A stretch of 64,000 nucleotides of DNA, taken from assembly GCA_026225945.1 (NCBI GenBank), contig JAMJFZ010000199.1, positions 72,645,501 through 72,709,500 of the forward strand. Reading direction: 5' to 3'. This document shows positions 23,101 through 33,988 of the stretch, piece by piece. This DNA comes from Cricetomys ansorgei. Lineage: Eukaryota > Chordata > Mammalia > Rodentia > Nesomyidae. Both the position numbers and the translations under genes were made by a program. The notes beneath the pieces are model-generated. The model was given only the letters and a program-made list of their open reading frames with translations. It ran no database searches and had not been told where the DNA came from. Each line of letters begins with the position of its first letter. Position 1 is the stretch's first letter.

Positions 23101-24062
23101 TTATGTCATGTTAATAACCTAAGCTGTCATTTCATCCAATAGGGAGTCACCATGAACATGTGTACACCATTCCCACACCTGGAGCCATGGACACTGCCAC
23201 TGACCACGACAGACTTTCTTCTTTCTGACTTCACCCATCTTAACTTGGTATTCTGGGGAGCCACTTCCAACCATCTAACTGGTACCAAGAGAAGTGCCTT
23301 CCCTTAAAACCTTAAAACCCGGGACCAAAGCCTGGAGTCCATTGATTGATGGCTTCAGGAAGTCCCAAGCAATAGAATGCAAATAGCAGCACACTCAACA
23401 TATTTTTAGAGGCGTCTTTGGCTGTCACCCCCCACAGTAATTAACAATTTTAACTTCTGGTACTACTTCAAAACCATGGTTAGTGCACACATTCCAGAAT
23501 GTATCCCCAATAATTATCATTACCATTTCTTTCCCTTTCTAAAAAGCTTTTGTGTGCAGCTTACTGGAAAAAGTAATAATCTTCCCAAGGCCTAGGTGTG
23601 GGGGCGCCCACCGAGGAACACTTACTTGTGTATCTCTTGTCCTGGTATGTGGCCCCCGTCCAGTCCGCAACCTATCAAGGGCAACGAAGACAAAGAAGAG
23701 AACAGGTCAGCTGAGCAGGCTTCTGATGACCCAGAAACTCCATATCGTGAGGGAGACAGAGGGAAAAGAAGGTATGGGCATCGCCTGATGCTCCTGTACA
23801 TGGCTATCCTGCCTCTGTCTCATTCTGGAGGTCAAGGCCTATCCCTCGGCTGAGGATCCCCGAAGGAAGTATAGCCATGAAGAGAAAAGGATATGGGGAG
23901 CTGTGGAGTAGCTGCCCCAGCTGAAAGGACCCAATATACCTTCCCCAGCCGATCTCCTTTGCTGAACGGCTGGTAGGGCATATCCCGAAACTGCTCAGGA
24001 ACGGCACAGGGACCCCAGCCTGAGGGGTTGTCCTGGATCACAGGTGTCATGAACTTTGCCAT
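14147..24062 (-). CDS. Eif3d: Eif3d, eukaryotic translation initiation factor 3 subunit D
   Basis: Fourteen coding exons, in transcript order: 24062-23940, 23671-23626, 22823-22687, 22173-22088, 21592-21520, 20249-20137, 19468-19336, 18628-18481, 17839-17709, 17204-17119, 17000-16871, 15149-15007, 14842-14559 and 14160-14147. They sum to 1647 nt, that is 548 codons plus TAA, the length of human EIF3D. The protein opens [18 protein letters not shown] and is near-identical to the human sequence as I recall it. Known role: eIF3 subunit in the cytoplasm that contacts the 40S mRNA channel and binds the 5' cap of selected mRNAs through its central and C-terminal domain. It has a basic N-terminal RNA-binding region (about residues 90-155, Arg/Lys/Gln-rich) and an acidic tail (530-547). 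Ser528 and Ser529, followed by acidic residues, match the reported CK2 sites. Confidence 0.98.
14559..14842 (-). CDS. Eif3d: Eif3d coding exon (residues 450-545)
   Basis: 284 nt, the largest coding exon. It encodes [20 protein letters not shown] through the CK2-type site [10 protein letters not shown] and most of the acidic tail. The donor GAGGAAG|GTGGGC lies inside the GAG/GAA repeat that encodes the tail. Confidence 0.95.
15007..15149 (-). CDS. Eif3d: Eif3d coding exon (residues 403-450)
   Basis: 143 nt ([20 protein letters not shown] through GSEYLKLG). No long open frame marks it because introns on both sides close it quickly. Acceptor CTGCAG, donor GTGAGA. Confidence 0.95.
16871..17000 (-). 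CDS. Eif3d: Eif3d coding exon (residues 359-402)
   Basis: 130 nt ([20 protein letters not shown] through TLNEWDSR). Acceptor TTGTAG, donor GTGAGG. A 1.7-kb intron follows. Confidence 0.95.
17119..17204 (-). CDS. Eif3d: Eif3d coding exon (residues 331-359)
   Basis: 86 nt ([29 protein letters not shown]). Acceptor CTGCAG, donor GTAAGT. Confidence 0.94.
17709..17839 (-). CDS. Eif3d: Eif3d coding exon (residues 287-330)
   Basis: 131 nt ([20 protein letters not shown] through FSQQCLRM). The acidic, polar loop resembles the region described in the family as an RNA gate; that placement is inference. Donor GTGAGT. Confidence 0.94.
18481..18628 (-). CDS. Eif3d: Eif3d coding exon (residues 238-287)
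   Basis: 148 nt ([20 protein letters not shown] through DKRDNSDF), part of the cap-binding domain core. Acceptor TTACAG, donor GTAAGC. Confidence 0.95.
19336..19468 (-). CDS. Eif3d: Eif3d coding exon (residues 193-237)
   Basis: 133 nt starting [20 protein letters not shown] and ending TTDDPVIRK; phase 0 at its end. Acceptor TCTCAG, donor GTGTGC, a weaker donor than the others. Confidence 0.94.
20137..20249 (-). CDS. Eif3d: Eif3d coding exon (residues 156-193)
   Basis: 113 nt ([20 protein letters not shown] onward to EVSEPQD). Acceptor CTGCAG, donor GTGAGT. It marks the transition into the folded cap-binding region. Confidence 0.95.
20348..20508 (-). mobile_element. Antisense B1 SINE
   Basis: Reversed poly(A) (T-rich), CAGGGTTTCTCTG, CTGGCTGTCCTGGAACTCA, then AGGATTAAAG to the element start. 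Near full length, in an Eif3d intron. A B4/ID-like reversed piece is at 20655-20745. Confidence 0.8.
21520..21592 (-). CDS. Eif3d: Eif3d coding exon (residues 131-155)
   Basis: 73 nt ([20 protein letters not shown] then DQKSQ), closing in phase 0. Acceptor TTTCAG, donor GTAGTG. Confidence 0.95.
22088..22173 (-). CDS. Eif3d: Eif3d coding exon (residues 103-131)
   Basis: 86 nt encoding [20 protein letters not shown] through KQKERE. Its Arg/Lys density fits RNA contact. Acceptor TCCCAG, donor GTAAGT. Confidence 0.95.
22687..22823 (-). CDS. Eif3d: Eif3d coding exon (residues 57-102)
   Basis: 137 nt; translation includes [19 protein letters not shown] and [12 protein letters not shown], the start of the basic RNA-binding region. 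Acceptor CTGCAG, donor GTGGGC. Confidence 0.95.
23626..23671 (-). CDS. Eif3d: Eif3d coding exon (residues 42-57)
   Basis: Very short exon of 46 nt ([15 protein letters not shown]) between GATAG and GTAAGT. Too small to show as an open frame, but frame and sequence fit exactly between its neighbours. Confidence 0.94.
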
Positions 24063-24072
24063 CTTCTAAAAC
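23940..24072 (-). CDS. Eif3d: Eif3d first coding exon (residues 1-41)
   Basis: The acceptor TTTTAAG at 24073 gives a ten-base 5' UTR stretch before the ATG at 24062. The exon encodes 41 whole codons and ends GGGGAAG|GTATAT. The ATG has a purine at -3 and G at +4. Confidence 0.95.
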
Positions 24073-24596
24073 CTTAAAACACAAGCAGTGTAAGCAGTTT
24101 TATAAAGGTGGCCACTAAGTCCCAAACATCCCACCCTCCGCTGAGCTGCATTACAGGGTGCACACAAAGCAGAGCCCTGGGCTCTGGAGCACTGCGGACA
24201 GGGTTTTCTTGTAAACTGCTATAGGAACACTTAAAACTCAGGACACTGCCAACACCAGTGACATTTTCCTGTGTCTCATTAAGTCTAGGAAAGGTTGTTT
24301 TTGGTGAATAGCTTTGAAATGAGACTATGCCTTATGCTTGATGGGATGTCGTGTCTTTTCTTTCCCAGTGTAACATATGATAAAGGTGCCTCATATTTAT
24401 GAAAGATGGTAAAATGTAATGAGTTTCCTCAGAAAACCTCCACCAAAGCACTTAAAACCCAACTTCTCTAAGCTCCAGTCTCTAAAGTAAAGGACAGTCT
24501 GTGTCATGGGACCACTGTCAAAGTCTTACTAGTTACCACACAAGTATCACTCAGATACGCAAAAATGCAACAGCACAGAGTCCTTTAGAGATCCTT

Positions 24597-24775
24597 GGGC
24601 TGGTGAGATGGTGCAGCAGGTAGGGTGGAACCAGAGGAAGGGGAACACACTCCCCAAAGTGGTCCTCTGACCTCCAGTTGAGGGCCACTGGCACACACGT
24701 GCTGGCACACACGTCACATACGCACACACATGTATACACGGCAGCAGCAGCAATAACAACAGGACTAAAAACAAA
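24597..24775 (+). mobile_element. B2 SINE, diverged
   Basis: TTGGGCTGGTGAGATGGTGC at the head, CTCTGACCTCCAGTTG and a CACACACGT-rich tail; inside intron 1 of Eif3d. Confidence 0.65.
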
Positions 24776-26089
24776 CAAGTCGATTCCCCAAACATCCTGG
24801 AAGTTGACTTTCCCTTCATTTTTCCCCAGTTTTCCATCAGCATGCAGTCAGGCAAAAGCACTGCTAGGTGAACAAGGTCACCATAAACTCCAGAGCAAAA
24901 ATGGCAGGTAAAGGCTGAAAAGTGGCCAAGTGTCAAAGGTTCATAAACACGAGCACCAGGACGCTTTTCTCCCTGCTTATAGAATCCTAACTCATCAACC
25001 CATCCAGTAATCCTGTGAGGCGGACGCCAGCTCTGTCCCCATGTCTGGGCAAAAAATACAAAGGTATAGTGAAATAAAAGTTGCAATGCTGGATCATTAA
25101 AAATCTGAACCCAGGCGTTGTAGCTTGGGAATCTCAGTCAGCTCATTTTAGAAAAGTAGAAACTAAGAGCTGTGCAATCCAGGGTTTTGCTGGACACTCC
25201 CCATTAAAACAAACAAACAAAATCCCATGCAATGACCACCCGCAAAAACCCTGACAATGCCCAGAGGAAAAGACATCACACCAGTTCCGGAAGGCTTGAG
25301 AGCAACTGCAGAACATGGGTACAGAGAGCTTAGCAACCTCTCCTCATCACTGCCATAGGGAGGCTGAGGATGTTTAGGTGACAGCAACAAAGAACAAACC
25401 TGGGAGCTTCATCCCCCAAATGTGAACTTATACTAAGCTGTAGGAAACAGTTCAGGTACATGCTGGATAGTTTGACACCACTGCTCCCTCACACCCGTCT
25501 TTGAGATACAAAGTTAGCTCTGCTAACTTAAGCAGTCCATCTGCCCATTACTTCAAAAGTTTCCAAGGTTGTCTACTTAAATCCCATTTTCTTTTGGCTA
25601 CACCATCGTTAGGTGGCAGCCTGACAATCCGGGGCTTTAAGCCATACCCAACAATACTGTTTCAAAAGCAACTGTGAATTTTAGTTGCCAAAGCAACTGT
25701 AAATTTCAGTTGTCCCAAGTTCAAGACCTCCCTGAACGGGCCGGGTATGGAGTCCTTTAGCTTCTACACATGTGAGCCAGAGAGGAACTGGTAGGGAAAG
25801 ACTTTAAAAACAATGCGACAGTGTATCGGCCACAATACGGTGTGGATCACTGCGGGCACTACAGATGGAGCCATGCAGCCCCGGGCTCGGTTTCAGGCCA
25901 GGGTTAGAACCTACTCCTCTCAGTGTCCACTTTAGAGCAGGAAATCGTTCAACCCCAAGAGGAAGGAAGGGCACTGCTCGGCTTGGCAGCCTGAACACCC
26001 CGTTCAGACACTGGGTTCTGCGACCACCTTGGAACTAAGCTCAAGTTCGTCCAGCCACGAAGCTGGGCGAAGCACCGGTGTCCTGCATT

Positions 26090-26780
26090 CACAGTGTCCC
26101 GCCTGGGACCACCCGAGGCCGATTCCCGCCCCGCCCAGCGGAGGGGCAGCGACGACAGGAGAGGACGTAAAGGAAGGCTCTTCCGGGAGTCCCCTGAAGT
26201 CAGGCCTAGCGCAGGCCGGCTCGCGAGGTCTACAGGACTCTACGGAACAAATCGCTCACCTGCAACGGCCTCCGTGGGCCCGGATGGCGACAGATGGCCC
26301 CGGCAAGAGACTGCGAAATCCTCGACACAGAAGAACCAAGGCAGGAGGGAAAATGCGCGCGCAGGGGCCGGTGCCGTAAACCGTAACCGGCGCTGTCGTA
26401 AACGGCCGTACCACTTCCTCCTCCGTCAGCGGAAAAACGCCGAGCCGTAAAGCGAAGACACAACCGGAAGTCTGTAATGGTTCTTTGCTGACTGTCCTCA
26501 TTAGCCTCTGAGGTGCCAGACGCGAGTGGGCTGCTTACGTCAGCGGCATCTGAAGACGCCCAGAGCGGTTCAGAACTGAAACGTGGCCTCGCTCGGTGCG
26601 AGGGAAGCTGGGGCGGGGAGCAGGAGCCGGTCCCGCGGTGTCCCACCATGCTTCGGGCCGCATGGACCCGAGAAGTCTCCCACAATGCTCCGCGGCTCTC
26701 GCTAGCCCCGGCCTGGTTGTTGGTTCAGCTGAGCTTCACCCGGAGGGTGGCCCAGCTTGTTACCTGTGGCGCCAACTCAG
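26090..26780 (-). promoter_or_regulatory. Eif3d: Eif3d CpG-rich promoter and noncoding exon 1
   Basis: The donor GTTGCAG|GTGAGC at 26260/26259 closes a noncoding first exon that splices to 24072. The region is CpG-dense and TATA-less, typical of a housekeeping promoter. It carries an ETS-type CCGGAAG at 26464-26470 and a CRE-like TACGTCA at 26536-26542. The exact transcription start is not visible. Confidence 0.7.
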
Positions 26781-28538
26781 GGCGAGGGGTGGCAAGTGAC
26801 CTGTGTGGTGCGGCTGCCAGAGCTCAAACTTTTGTTACACAGATCTCAAGCATCATTATTCAACGGAGATTTCTGATCGCTAATTAAAATAAATAAAAGC
26901 AGATTTAAGGTGTCTCACTTCCATAGGTTGACATTCAAGTCGGGACTCTCCAAGCTTCATTCCAGGAATCGAATCGGCGTTTTAGCAGATAACTATGATT
27001 CAGAGGGTGCGATTCAGTGCGACCTCTTGGCTTCTTCTCCCCCGCCCCCGCCCCCCCACGTGCAACCGTAGAGTGCTAGGCAACTATGAAACCTGGGAAG
27101 AGAGACTAAGGATGGGCTTTTCTTTAAAGCCGGTCCCTTCTGCCTGGGTGTCTAGGCTTTCTTGCTAGTTTTCCAAGAGATCTCCTTTATTAGGAAATAC
27201 ACCTGTTCTTAGACACATGTGTCCAGGTTCACCCACTTCTGGTTCTGTGCCCTTCACATCTCTGGGCCTGTTTTCTGTAAACGAAATGGTAGGTAACGAG
27301 GGGTAAAATAAATGATTGACAAAGTGCGTTCTGCTTTCTGATCATTACCGTGGGTGCCATCAGGTGATTTGACCTTTCAAAATGTGCTAAAAGAATGTTT
27401 GGGGTATCATTTTCTTAAATTACCAATGAGCTTGGCTTCCAGTTCTCCCCATTTTTGTTCCTGGGATTTATTTGATGGATCCTGTCGGGTCCTCATCATG
27501 AATGGTTTCTTTCATTTCCCCACCACATTCATGAGTAGCCTGTTTCTGTATTCTAATATGTGACTGTATTCAGTCACATCTTGAGTGCTGTCTTCCCTCC
27601 TGGCTTGATCTGTCCATGCTCCCAGGTGGTTGCTTCTCAGCATAATCAAAGCTCTTCCCACACAGCTAGCACCTTGCTATGGAATGGGACTAGCTTCCTG
27701 TGGCCTGACATCCCTGGTTGCCTTCTCTGCCTGCTCTTTGGTACAATCTCTGCTCTAGCCACCATGGCCTCCTCTCATTCCCCTCTCAGCAGGTTCTGCA
27801 CTTGCTGTTCTGTCTGCTGAAGGTTTACTGTCATTGCCTCGGTCCTGTCATAGATGTGTCTTTAAGAGTTGGCTCCTAGCCAGATGTGGCAGCACAACCT
27901 CTAGGGATCCCTCTACTCCGAAACTGAGGCAGGAGGATCAGAATGCCAGACAGAAACTGGCAGAGTTGGAGGCAGTTCTGAAAAAAGGCACTTTCTTTGA
28001 AAACTCAGCCATCTTACAAACTCTGAGACATTTTTTAAAAATTTGAAACAGGGTCTCACTAAGTTGCGCTGGCTGACCCTGAACTGCCAGCACCTGAGGC
28101 AGAGGATTGCTACAAACCTCAGGCCAGCCTGGGCTCCATAGCAAGACCCCAAATCAAGAGAAAATTGAAATGTGTCCTAAGGTATAAGGAGGCAGGTATT
28201 TTTCCTGAACTGCTTCCATCACATCTCTCCCTCTTTTTTTCTCTTCTTGCTGTGGGTCCCAGAGGCTGTCTGCTGCAGCCCTCTATTGTGTCAGAGTTTA
28301 ACCATCTTTCCCCACTCTGGCCCACATGCTCTGCTCTCCGCAGATGAAGGATTTGGAGGGTCCTGTCTCATTCTCAGCTCACCTTGCAGCTTGTTCTCTT
28401 GGGAGTCTCTCTTCTCCTCCAGCCTCTGTGGTTCTGCAGTTCTGTATCACTGTGGTAGGGTAGCATTGCTCTAGAGTGTGCCCAAGAAGTGTTTTGTGGA
28501 CCTAAGGTCTTTAGGACCTGCTTTTAATTTTTTATTTT

Positions 28539-28574
28539 ATCTATCTATCTATCTATCTATCTATATATCTATTT
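28539..28574 (+). repeat. CTAT microsatellite
   Basis: About eight CTAT units directly before an antisense B1. Confidence 0.92.
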
Positions 28575-28728
28575 TGGTTTTTTGAGACAGGGTTTCTCTG
28601 TTGTAAGTCTGGCTGTCCTGGAACTCACTCTGTAGACCAGGGTGGCCTGGAGCTCACAGAGATCCACCTGCCCCTGCCTCCCGGGTGCTGGGATTAAAGG
28701 TGTGTGCCAACACATCCAGCACTGATTA
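28573..28728 (-). mobile_element. Antisense B1 SINE
   Basis: GAGACAGGGTTTCTCTGTTG, GGAACTCACTCTGTAGACCA and GGGATTAAAGGTGTGTGCCA: a near full-length reversed copy, preceded by a CTAT microsatellite. Confidence 0.85.
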
Positions 28729-28947
28729 CAGTATTTTAATATAAATTTTACATATGGCCAAAAGAAGTTTAGAGAGGTGCATTAGCTAACCCAAGTTCAC
28801 ATGGCTGGTGAGACACAGATACTTCCTCTACCTACTCCATCAGGGTTTCTAGCAACTGAGAGGGGTGTGCTCTATCACCTTGGGGTGTCCAGTGTAATGT
28901 GAGAGGGAGGCTGGGGTGGAAGGGAAGATGTCTCCTAAGAAGTGACA

Positions 28948-29168
28948 TTTGGAGGCTGTAGAGATAGCTCAGCAGTTAGAGCATAGGCTGTTCTTCCTGA
29001 GCACCCAGGCTTGGTTCTCATGTCCACACGGTGGCACACCACCATCTGTAACTCCAGTTCTAGGGGATCTAGTGCCCTCTTCTGGCCTTTTTGGGCATCA
29101 GACATGCAAGTGGTGCACAGGCATACATGTAGGCAAAACACCTATGCACATAAGAAGATAGTTTAAAG
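28948..29168 (+). mobile_element. B2 SINE
   Basis: GGAGGCTGTAGAGATAGCTC, GTTAGAGCATAGGCTG and GGGGATCTAGTGCCCTCTTC then ACATGCAAGTGGTGCACAG; near full length. Confidence 0.8.
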
Positions 29169-31959
29169 AAGTGACATTTGACCAAGAGCTGAAAACAGGC
29201 AAGCAAGGCAGGTGCCTTCCCTCGACACTTTCTAGTCTCCATGTGTCGACTTTTGGGCGTTTGTATTACCTGAATACTTATTTGATTCACAAGCTTCTGG
29301 CAGCACAGAGTGGGTGCTTAATGAGGATTTGTTGACTAAGTAAAGGTATGAAAGGACTGGAGTCAGCCAGTAAGGAGGTATTCTCCCCAAATCGCTAAGA
29401 GCTTTCCCCTTACATTAGGGCCCTTTGTGTTTAATGATGAACTAAGCTGATTCTTGTTTGAGAGAACTCCCATGCAGATGGAAGTGACCGTAAGAGCCTG
29501 CCAGGCCCTCCTATATGACCCACAAGTCACATCTGGAAGCCAGAGGCCCCATTCTGTGCTCCATTGTCCTGATAAAACATCTGTCTAGATAAGAGAAGTG
29601 CATGTTCTGATGGCAACCTGCAGTGTCTTGAGGAAAGGCACACCAGTCACTGAGTGCTGACTGTATACCAGGTGAGGTGCTGTCCACGAAGGATTTTCTT
29701 TTAATGACAAGTTCTCAGAGATGGGCAAATACTCTATTAATGCTATGGGGAAGGAGGCTCCGGGAATTTTGGTAGATGGCTCACAGAGCTGGCAGCAGAG
29801 GCAGGATTAGACAGCAGTTCTATGGTCTCTAAAACTTCCCTATCAGGTGATGTGGTGGAGGAGTGCCTCTCTGGGTGGTAGGGTTCTTGTTTGTCTGTGT
29901 TCTCTGTATCTCACTCCCCCTGCCCCCAGAGACTCTTTACTGTGAGTGTCAGCAGTAGTTCCAGTGTTTTCCCATGGACTGGGCTCAGGGACTGCAATTC
30001 AATGGGAAGGGGACCCTGGGTTCATTCAGGAGCATCCTATCGGTGTCATGCATGTGTGCTGAGTGGAAGAAGACGTTCTGGACACTTTTAGGGGCTGAGT
30101 CAACTCCTATAGTCCAGGCTGGCCTTGAACTTGTAATCTTCTTGCCTCAGTGCTGAAATTGTAATTAGTGCATCTTACTTGCCTAATTATGGGTTTTATT
30201 ATGACATCTCCACACGTGCACATGAGCGTGCATTGGCCACATTCGTTCCCATTGCCCTTCCTCGTCACCCTTCTCCAGTGTGTCCCCTCCAGCCTCATAA
30301 ATAGAATTCATAAAAACCAGAGCTCACTCTTGGACTAGAAGAAGGCTGGCAGACTTCAGAGGCTACATGGCAGACAGTGGGTGATACATTTTCCAGCTCT
30401 GAAGTTGCCAGTACCTACAGGAGTGATCTGACCACTCAAAGCCACCATGTTATGAGGAAGCCCAGGCATCCCACGTGGACTCATCGCATAGGCAGACTAG
30501 AGAGCATCAGTTTCTCTGGCTGTGTTCAAGGTGTGTCATGCATTCTATTGTTCTGGGCTGTGAGGGGGGATGGCTTGGCCTAATCAAGGGTGTCCATATA
30601 ATTTACCACCTAAACTGGAACATGTTGAGGAGAGAAAGGTATCACTGTAATAACCGCATTAGAGAAAAGATGTCAACAGGGGTGTGTGTGTGTGTGTGGT
30701 GCTGCAGAGTGCTGTTTTCTGATCATCAGAGCAGCTGTGACTACTTAAAAGATACCCCTGATGTCAGGCCTGTTGATAGTGGAGGAGAGAGGGTAAGGGT
30801 CATTGTACCTTCACCCCAGATTCCAGCTGTTCTCTCCTACACGTGGACATTTGTAGGTGATTCTGCCCTAACTGCCTATGGCTTCATGGAGTCAGGTGGT
30901 GCTAGATTATGTAGTCTGTGGAAGGTTGGCAGAGGAGGTGGGGTGGGTTCCATCCATGCAGCTGTGGGAAAGTTGTTGTCCGTGTTGGGGTGAGACTCTC
31001 TGGTGGTGTCGGCACTTTGGGGTTGCTCATACTTCTGTAAGTAACCCTATTTCCATGCTCTGTAAGTAAGCCCGATAAACTCATTGGTTCCTCAAGGTGG
31101 ACTTTGGTGGAATTATATTTTCTTATGGAGACTTTTAAGGAGGGAGGGGATAGATATTTATGTCTCCCCTTGGAAGGGATTCCCACAGCATTGTTGCATG
31201 TGAACGTGTGACCCTGCACTGTCCTCCATGGCTCATGTCTTCGATGCTTGTTTTCCAGCTGGTGACACTGTTTCGGAGGCTGTGGACATTAGGAGTTGGG
31301 ATCTGATGGGGGATGTTGGTCACGGAGGGTAGGCCTATGAAGGTCATATGCTCCCCTATCGCGGGCTGGCTCGCTCTGCCTCCTGGTCTGCCATCATGTG
31401 AATAGCCACTGCCCCACACTCCCACCTTCACACATGGGGCTATTCTACCATGTCCTCACCATGACAGACTGAAATCCCCTGAAACCATGACCCCAAATAA
31501 ATCCTCCTTTTCATTGTTTGTGTCAGGAGTTTGGTCACAGAATGGAGAAATTTACACTGTGTGATAAACCATTCCAAAATCTAGTTACTGAAACAGTAGC
31601 GAGCCTGTCATGGTCTTTCAGTTCCTATGGGTTGGGACTGGGGAAGGCTGGCTGGTAGGTTCTGGCCTGGGGTTTCTGATGGTGCTGGGTTAGATTTGAT
31701 GTAATTGGAGTAGCTGGCAGACAACAGATGTTTCTCTCTCTCCACTTAGTCTTGGGTGGGCCTGTGTGTTGAGCCCATGTTGGGAGTCTGGGCTTCCTCA
31801 ACATGGGGATCTTGGGGTGTGACCACCCCATGCGGGCATTGGTGTCATCAGAGCCAACAGCCATGTTGTGCACTTTCCACCGTGAAGCCTCTGAAGTTTC
31901 TCAGAATCTTAGGGGTCACAAGTGAGCCATAAGCTTTTCTAGGGTCAAAGGAAAGGCAT

Positions 31960-32380
31960 GAAGACTGGAGCTGTGGCGGTCAGAGTTAAGTGTCACCTGG
32001 GCAGAATCTACAGTCACCTGGGAGATGAACTTCTGACGTTCTGTGGTGGATTATCTGGATCTCCGTGGAAAGGCCCATTTTAATTGTAGTGGGACCATTC
32101 CCTGGGCCGAGTATGCTGGACTGTGTAAAATGGAGAAAGAGCACTAAACATTAACATGGACACACTCACTGGTCTCTTCTGACTGTAGGTGTTCTGTGCC
32201 CAGCTGTTTCAAGCTCCTGAGGCCTTGAGTCCTGTGTCATGTCCCGTTCCCCCCCCCCCCCCCCCCCCCGGCAGGTCACGATGGACTGTAACCTGAGACT
32301 ATGAGCTAAAGTGATCCCTTTTCTCCTTGGAGTTGCTTTTGCCAAAGTACTTATCACAGGAAAAGAGACAAAGGTGTCTT
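31960..32380 (+). mobile_element. Rodent hAT-Charlie-like interspersed repeat (URR1 type)
   Basis: It carries phrases typical of a common rodent repeat: CACCTGGG, GACCATTCCCTGGGC, then a sequence leading to ATGGACTGTAACC and ending near ATCACAGGAAAAGAGA. Family name is from memory and orientation is by convention. A run of 21 C bases has grown inside it. Confidence 0.45.
32249..32269 (+). repeat. Run of 21 C bases
   Basis: Uninterrupted poly(C) inside a hAT-like repeat. Length in the assembly may be imprecise. Confidence 0.9.
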
Positions 32381-32462
32381 GTTGGGTAAGGTACGAGATC
32401 TGGAGGGTAGGTGGAGTAGGAGATGTTGCTTAGGGTTATAGTATGGCTTTTCTTAAGAATCC

Positions 32463-32598
32463 TGTTTGGCTGGGCAGTGGTGGCACGTGCCTTTAATCCC
32501 AGTGCTCGGGAGTCAGAGGCAGGCCTATCTCTGTGAGTTCGAGGCCAGCCTGGTCTACAGAGTGAGTTCCAAAATACCAAAAAAGAAAACAAAATCCT
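32463..32598 (+). mobile_element. B1 SINE
   Basis: GGCTGGGCAGTGGTGGCACG, CTTTAATCCCAGTGCTC, GTTCGAGGCCAGCCTGGTC and an A-rich tail; well preserved sense copy. Confidence 0.85.
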
Positions 32599-32744
32599 GT
32601 TTGGTTGTCTGCAAATATGTGACTGAGTGGCTGGGGACACAGCAAATACCAGGAGTTCTTCCTTGGAGAAGAGCCTGGACTGGGACCAGGGCTCATCCAG
32701 GGAGCCCTGGCCACTTAGCTCTGTCCTCTTTAGAGAAAGCATGT

Positions 32745-33085
32745 GTCATGGTTCATACCGATTGTCAGCTTGACAGGATCTAGGGTTTCAGGGGACTCTG
32801 AGATGGGGAGACACTCTACACGTGCATGGCACCCCCCTTAGGCTGGAGGCCTAGTGCCAAAACAAGGAGAAAGTGAGAACGTGAGCTGATATCAGCAGTT
32901 ATCCCTCTCTGCTCCCTGGTGGTGGATGTAATGTGCAAACTGCCTCAGATTCCTGCCACCATGACTCCCCTGACCCCACGATAGACTGCACCCAGGAACC
33001 GTGAACCGAAACCAAACCCTTCTTCCTTTAACTGCTTCAGTCAGCTATTACATCACAGCAATGAGAAAACTAACACAGTGTGAAT
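32745..33085 (+). mobile_element. Second hAT-Charlie-like repeat of the same family
   Basis: It shares with 31960-32380 the segments GATGTAATGTGC, CACGATAGACTGCACCC and TATTACATCACAGCAATGAG, and ends AAAACTAACACAG. A weaker related tail (CCATGACCCCAAATAAATCC) is near 31480-31530. Confidence 0.45.
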
Positions 33086-33439
33086 GGAGGCATCCCTCAG
33101 GATCAGGAATATAGGAGGCGACAGTCCTGGAGCCAGCTGCCACTGTCTAGGATGTGGGCTTCCATGGCTTCCACGGCTCCAGCGTCACTGTTGCCTGGGC
33201 AAGGCTGTGCCTCTGCAGGGTGCGGGCAGGGGTCTGTAGGCAAGCACTTACTGGGCTAAAGCCAGCACTCAATTTGATCCCTTTCTCCCACTAGCCCTGT
33301 GCGTCTGGGGAAGCTTCTAGCACTTTAGGTGTCATGGCTCTTGGATTAGTCAGGGTGACAAAGTATCCCAGCCGACCTGTAGGGCTGTGTAGTAGTCCAT
33401 GAAGGACTTAAATTCCATTTCTTTTTGTGTGTTTGTGCA

Positions 33440-33985
33440 AGGTCCCGTGTCTCAGGCCTCGTCCAGGTCCACCGATGTACGTGTTCAAGCTCCTGACCGG
33501 GGCCTGACCCTGCAAGCCAAGTAAATTCATAGAAAAAGCCAAAAATACCGCCCTTCCCAAGGGCAACCTATCAGAAAACATAAAGAGCCCAAGGATACAG
33601 GAAGGCCTTATCCCAAGGACAGCCACCTGTTTGAGTAAGACCGCCTGCTCCTGCTGATATCTTTGTTTAAAGCTAACATTATTGAGAGCATCCCCTTCTA
33701 AGGCTGATGGTTGGCCATCTGGGACAGAGCCAACCAGAAGTCACACCCCCTAGCTCACCATTTCCTTTACTCTAGAACATTACAGCTAAAATATCACCCA
33801 ATCCATAGCTGCTGAGTGAGAAACCCCAGCCCTCCTATTGTAACCGGGATAAAAACCCTGCTTAACTGCCACTCAAGACTGATCCAGTCCGATGCATTGA
33901 GAGTCTGAGCTGCAGCTTGAATAAAGTCCCCTTGCTTTCCGCATATGATTTCGGACTCCTGGTGTTTCGGGGGACCTCACACTCT
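33440..33985 (+). mobile_element. Solitary gammaretrovirus-like (ERV1-type) LTR
   Basis: The U3-R-U5 order is recognisable: a TATA-like GATAAAAACC at about 33848, an AATAAAG hexamer near 33920 and a U5-like pyrimidine/G-rich end with GGTGTTTCGGGGGACC. No second copy or internal region adjoins it. The left boundary is approximate. It touches the ERVK-like element on its right. Confidence 0.55.
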
Positions 33986-33988
33986 GGG

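Larger units (their letters stand above)
26781..33400. other. Intergenic region between Eif3d and Cacng2, part 1
   Basis: No gene recognised. Contents are a C-rich stretch near 27040-27058, a CTAT microsatellite, B1 and B2 copies, hAT-like repeat fragments at about 31.4-33.1 kb and a 21-base C run. Open frames up to about 170 residues lack family resemblance. Confidence 0.6.

Noticed and set aside
26513..26887. 124-codon plus-strand open frame upstream of Eif3d, suggesting a divergent gene
   Set aside because: Lies in CpG-rich promoter DNA where stop codons are rare; no protein resemblance and no downstream exon recognised. A noncoding divergent transcript remains possible.
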